A stretch of DNA of 64,000 bases from Nakaseomyces glabratus (lineage: Eukaryota; Ascomycota; Saccharomycetes; Saccharomycetales; Saccharomycetaceae). Below, piece after piece: positions 60,894 to 64,000 of this stretch. The DNA is taken from NCBI RefSeq assembly GCF_010111755.1, contig NC_088962.1, positions 558,001 through 622,000 on the forward strand. The letters are read 5' to 3'. How positions within the stretch are numbered: the stretch's first letter is position 1; the number at the start of each line of letters is the position of its first letter. The position numbers and the translations under genes are program-made. The notes beneath the pieces were generated by a model. It worked only from the letters and a program-made list of their open reading frames with translations, searched no databases and was not told the origin of the DNA.

Positions 60894-61131
60894 GACCCCA
60901 TTTATAAAGATGTACTACAATATATACTTTTCATGAATGTCACGACACGACACAAGAGAATTTTCAAATTCCCGGAGTGCAATGTGCTACTGAGTGTTAG
61001 ACATCGAGAGGAATAATAAAGGGAAATCAGTTCATAGAGTACAAGTTTTTATAAGGTTGTTATGTGATAATTTGGCTGAGTTATTATATAGTAAGTTGTA
61101 CGAGTTGTAACCGATTGGAATAGAAAGGGCA

Positions 61132-61290
61132 ATGATTTTTTTCTACCAGCAGATACGGGCCATTTTCACACACTCCCACTCGACCAAAAGACAAATACAG
61201 TTGTCAAGACGGGCATTCTTTCAGCTTTTGGGATTCCTAGGCAGTTGTGTGGTGATCTCGTTAGCAGCCCAGTCTAACTATCTGCAGTGA
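61132..61290 (+). CDS. MCO6: Mco6-like small mitochondrial protein, 52 residues
   Basis: A short frame between SPT10 and PBS2. It starts MIFFYQQIRAIFTH, has a basic middle (STKRQIQLSRRAFF) and a hydrophobic segment (about 29-47, FFQLLGFLGSCVVISLAAQ). In S. cerevisiae the small gene YJL127C-B (MCO6, 52 codons, mitochondrial, function unknown) lies in exactly this place and orientation, and the length is the same. The basic-then-hydrophobic layout suits an inner-membrane protein. The identification combines position, orientation, length and layout; alignment would settle it. Confidence 0.82.
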   Translation: MIFFYQQIRAIFTHSHSTKRQIQLSRRAFFQLLGFLGSCVVISLAAQSNYLQ

Positions 61291-62115
61291 AAGATGAAAG
61301 GTGGCACAGCGATAAATGTATAGTATGTAAAGGATTTTAATACACAGTTCTGTTTGATTTCTATTTCCCAGCTAACTCTTATCCATTGGAGCAGTGCCTC
61401 CCAAGGTATATAACTACATAGCAATCGGTTTCATGGTTCAACAAACCTTTTATATTGTTATACATTTATCAAACGACATACTCTATACTCATCTTCTTAA
61501 TCAAAATCACGTAATTGCAATCACTGGGGGGTGGGCCGGGCAAAACAGAGGAAATTAGAAAGCCAAAAAAAAAATTGTTTTTAGAGCAATTTCTAGAATC
61601 TTGAAGCCCAAAAAGGATATAGGAAGGATATAAACTTGGGAAAGGCAAATCAGTTACAAGCAGTAGGTTTTTTATTTGATCTTTAGTCTCAGCTGTCACT
61701 GATAATCAACCTAGGCAAGTGCCAAGAATAATAGTAAACGCAGGAGACGAGAAGGGGTTGGAAAAGCGTTTTTTGTTAATCAACTTTTGGAATTTATTTT
61801 GATTTGAGGATTTGCAATAGTTAACTGATTCCTGCCAAACTAATATATTGATATTGTCTATCGAATTCCTATTGTTATTGTTTTAGTGTTTGACACATTT
61901 TTTTTTGCCCATTTGAAGTGGAGATAAAGAGGCGCAGGTTTTTGTATTTTTTGACAGGTACCTGCAATATTGCATTTGATAGAGTACAAGTAGAAATATA
62001 CAGGTCTTTTCAAGTGGTGAGATACATTTTATTGCCGTTGTTAAGTCTTCTGATATTTGCTTTTGGTATATAAAAGGGGCTGACTTTCATTCACGGAGGG
62101 ACTCCTATTAAGAAG
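61291..62115. other. PBS2 promoter region
   Basis: AT-rich, 825 bp, with T tracts (for example about 61895-61906) and a TATATAAAA-like box at about 62067. No further gene seen. Confidence 0.45.
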
Positions 62116-64000
62116 ATGGATAGAGTCAACAGGCATAGTGTAGCGAGTGTTAATGAGGCAATGGAGAGGGTGCGATTGGACAGAAAGAGCAGTAATGACA
62201 GCAATCATAGTCTGGGAGGAGAATCTACTAGCAGAAGTGGAGGATCAGGTATTGGTGTTGCCCCCACTAGTGGCAATAATGGTACTGTGAAAAGAGCTAG
62301 TTCAATGTCATCAAACTACAGTAACATAAATGCCTCTTTACATGCGCGTGTGAAAGCATTCCAAGAACAAAGAGGTCTACATAGGTCTAGCAGTTTGGGG
62401 AAAGGAGATTCGGAAGAGAACATTGGAAACGTAGGTACAAGTATAAATCCTTCTCCTAGCCTCGGATCTATGAAAGACGAGCCAGTACCAGCGATTCAAA
62501 AAATTGTAAATAAACCACTACCGCCATTGCCGGGTCAGAATAGTTCCTCGCTTACACCTTCCCAGGAAACAATCAATATGATTAGCAATGCTTCTCAACA
62601 GGCACCAGATGGTCCACTCAATAATATTTCACCTGTTCCAGGATTTAAGGAAGCTATGGGGGGCAATGTAAGAAGAAATGACGGGCAAAATCTTTATGGT
62701 TCTACAAGTCCCGCAGTAACAGCCTCGGCTCCTAATATGCCTGCTTTTAATCCAAATAGAAAGGCACCAAGACCTCCCCAAATTCCTCATAATACTGTGA
62801 TACCAGCAAAACCTATGCAAAGTCTGAGTTCAAGAAGAGGTCTGAAATTACCGCCCGGTGGAATGAAACTGAAACTACCTTCAAAAGGTGACGCGCCAGC
62901 ATCTATGCCAAGTACAGTTCCTGCAGCTTCATCAGTGAAACCGGTTGTTCATCAAGAATTTGCCGCCACTCCATCAAATAAGAATCACATAAAGAATAAT
63001 AACGGAAGCACTGAGGGTAAGAGGTCAAATCCAGGTTCCTTAGTGAACGCAGTTCAAACTACATCTATTTCATCAGCTAATGATCAGCAGGATACGGAAG
63101 GAACTGAACCAAAAAGCAACTCTAATGGTACTGGTCTGTTTGCAAACTTTTCGCGATATGTGGATATTAAGTCGGGCTCTTTAAATTTTGCTGGTAAGCT
63201 TTCACTTTCCTCAAGAGGTATTGATTTTAGCAATGGTTCTAGTTCAAGGATAACACTTGATGAGCTTCAATTTATAGAGGAACTGGGACATGGTAATTAT
63301 GGTACTGTGTCAAAAGTTTTACATAAGCCAAATAATGTTTTGATGGCAATGAAAGAAGTTAGACTTGAATTAGATGAGTCTAAATTTAGGCAAATTTTAA
63401 TGGAATTAGAAGTGCTTCATAAATGTAACTCACCATTTATCGTGGACTTCTATGGTGCATTTTTTATAGAGGGTGCTGTTTATATGTGCATGGAATATAT
63501 GGATGGTGGATCATTAGATAAAATATACGATGAAAACCCCGAAATGGGTGGTATTGATGAGCCACAACTTGCATTTATCACTAACGCTGTCATTCAAGGT
63601 TTGAGGGAGCTAAAAGAGGTTCATAACGTGATACATCGAGACGTAAAGCCAACCAACATTCTGTGTTCTGCCAAGCAAGGAACTGTGAAATTGTGTGATT
63701 TTGGTGTTTCTGGTAATCTGGTAGCTTCCTTAGCGAAGACAAATATAGGTTGTCAATCATATATGGCTCCTGAGAGAATAAAATCTCTGAACCCTGATAG
63801 AGGAACATATACAGTGCAGTCAGACATATGGTCATTGGGTCTAAGTATACTAGAGATGGCATTAGGTAGATATCCTTATCCTCCAGAAACATTCGATAAT
63901 ATATTCTCGCAACTAAGTGCAATCGTAGATGGACCACCCCCTAAACTGCCAGCAGATAAGTTCAGTGATGAGGCCCAAGACTTCGTGTCGTTGTGTCTGC
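62116..64000 (+). CDS. PBS2: MAP kinase kinase Pbs2 of the HOG pathway, 3' end cut by window
   Basis: Scaffold MAPKK that phosphorylates Hog1 in osmotic stress. 628 codons are present and the frame is open to the window edge; S. cerevisiae Pbs2 has 668, so only the last part of the C-lobe is missing. The Sho1 SH3-binding motif KPLPPLPG is at 133-140. Kinase landmarks: Gly loop GHGNYGTV (391-398), catalytic Lys413 (MAMKEV), HRD with Asp509, DFG with Asp528, and activation-loop Ser538 and Thr542, the sites phosphorylated by Ssk2/Ssk22 or Ste11. The start ATG is followed by MDRVNRHSVASVNEAM. Nothing in the visible part is broken. Confidence 0.97.
   Translation, partial: MDRVNRHSVASVNEAMERVRLDRKSSNDSNHSLGGESTSRSGGSGIGVAPTSGNNGTVKRASSMSSNYSNINASLHARVKAFQEQRGLHRSSSLGKGDSEENIGNVGTSINPSPSLGSMKDEPVPAIQKIVNKPLPPLPGQNSSSLTPSQETINMISNASQQAPDGPLNNISPVPGFKEAMGGNVRRNDGQNLYGSTSPAVTASAPNMPAFNPNRKAPRPPQIPHNTVIPAKPMQSLSSRRGLKLPPGGMKLKLPSKGDAPASMPSTVPAASSVKPVVHQEFAATPSNKNHIKNNNGSTEGKRSNPGSLVNAVQTTSISSANDQQDTEGTEPKSNSNGTGLFANFSRYVDIKSGSLNFAGKLSLSSRGIDFSNGSSSRITLDELQFIEELGHGNYGTVSKVLHKPNNVLMAMKEVRLELDESKFRQILMELEVLHKCNSPFIVDFYGAFFIEGAVYMCMEYMDGGSLDKIYDENPEMGGIDEPQLAFITNAVIQGLRELKEVHNVIHRDVKPTNILCSAKQGTVKLCDFGVSGNLVASLAKTNIGCQSYMAPERIKSLNPDRGTYTVQSDIWSLGLSILEMALGRYPYPPETFDNIFSQLSAIVDGPPPKLPADKFSDEAQDFVSLCL

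Noticed and set aside
60932..61015. 27-codon frame just after SPT10
   Set aside because: Very short and not supported by position-specific homology, unlike the 52-codon frame that follows.
61469..61699. 76-codon minus-strand frame in the PBS2 promoter
   Set aside because: No similarity recognised; it is on the opposite strand to the conserved MCO6-PBS2 arrangement and overlaps A/T tracts.

Overview
This window is ordinary nuclear chromosome from a budding yeast of the Saccharomycetaceae. Genes are compact and nearly all intron-free (RPS23 has the one clear intron, with a GTATGT donor). Two tRNA genes closely resemble or match those I recall from Saccharomyces cerevisiae. Almost every protein has a recognisable S. 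cerevisiae counterpart, and PAC (GCGATGAG), RRPE, Reb1, Rap1 and Tbf1-type promoter motifs are present. The gene order is S. cerevisiae-like but shuffled, which suggests a post-whole-genome-duplication relative. My best guess, from memory of gene order and not from a search, is the Nakaseomyces / Candida glabrata group. No virus, transposon, CRISPR array or toxin gene was seen.

Layout. (1) 0.6-1.6 kb: SCD6, an mRNA decapping/translation regulator. (2) 2.0-9.7 kb: a chromosome VII-like block: YGR117C-like LisH protein, a GC-rich structured noncoding segment, intron-containing RPS23, NUP57 and COG2. (3) tRNA-His at 10.2 kb marks a synteny junction. (4) 10.5-21.0 kb: a chromosome XIII-like block: NUP100/NUP116, ERB1, tRNA-Arg(UCU), FAR3 and STB2/STB6. 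(5) 21.5-41.5 kb: a chromosome XI-like block: MUD2, YKL075C-like, PSG1, SMY1, VMA5, TEF4, RRP14, HOT13, MDH1, SRX1, CYT2 and CAB3. (6) 42.2-45.9 kb: CCE1, PRP40, ARC19. (7) 46.2-64 kb: a chromosome X-like block: ASF1, NCA3, PHO86, RPE1, ALB1, MTC1, LSM1, TRM61, NIT2, SPT10, the tiny MCO6, and PBS2, which runs off the right edge.

How genes relate. These are individually transcribed housekeeping genes, not operons. Functional themes recur: ribosome biogenesis and translation (RPS23, ERB1, RRP14, ALB1, TEF4, TRM61), several with PAC/RRPE promoters; the nuclear pore (NUP57, NUP100/116); mRNA splicing and decay (MUD2, PRP40, SCD6, LSM1); mitochondria (MDH1, CYT2, HOT13, CCE1, MCO6, NCA3); chromatin (ASF1, SPT10, STB2/6); and stress signalling (PBS2, SRX1).

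Most worth a second look: the GC-rich structured segment at about 3.98-4.65 kb between a tandem Rap1 site and RPS23; the 776-nt RPS23 intron with two branch-point zones; the cluster of five Tbf1-type sites between CAB3 and CCE1; the NUP100/116 protein lacking a visible GLEBS segment; and the 52-codon MCO6-like gene. I did not find a clearly new multi-gene system.
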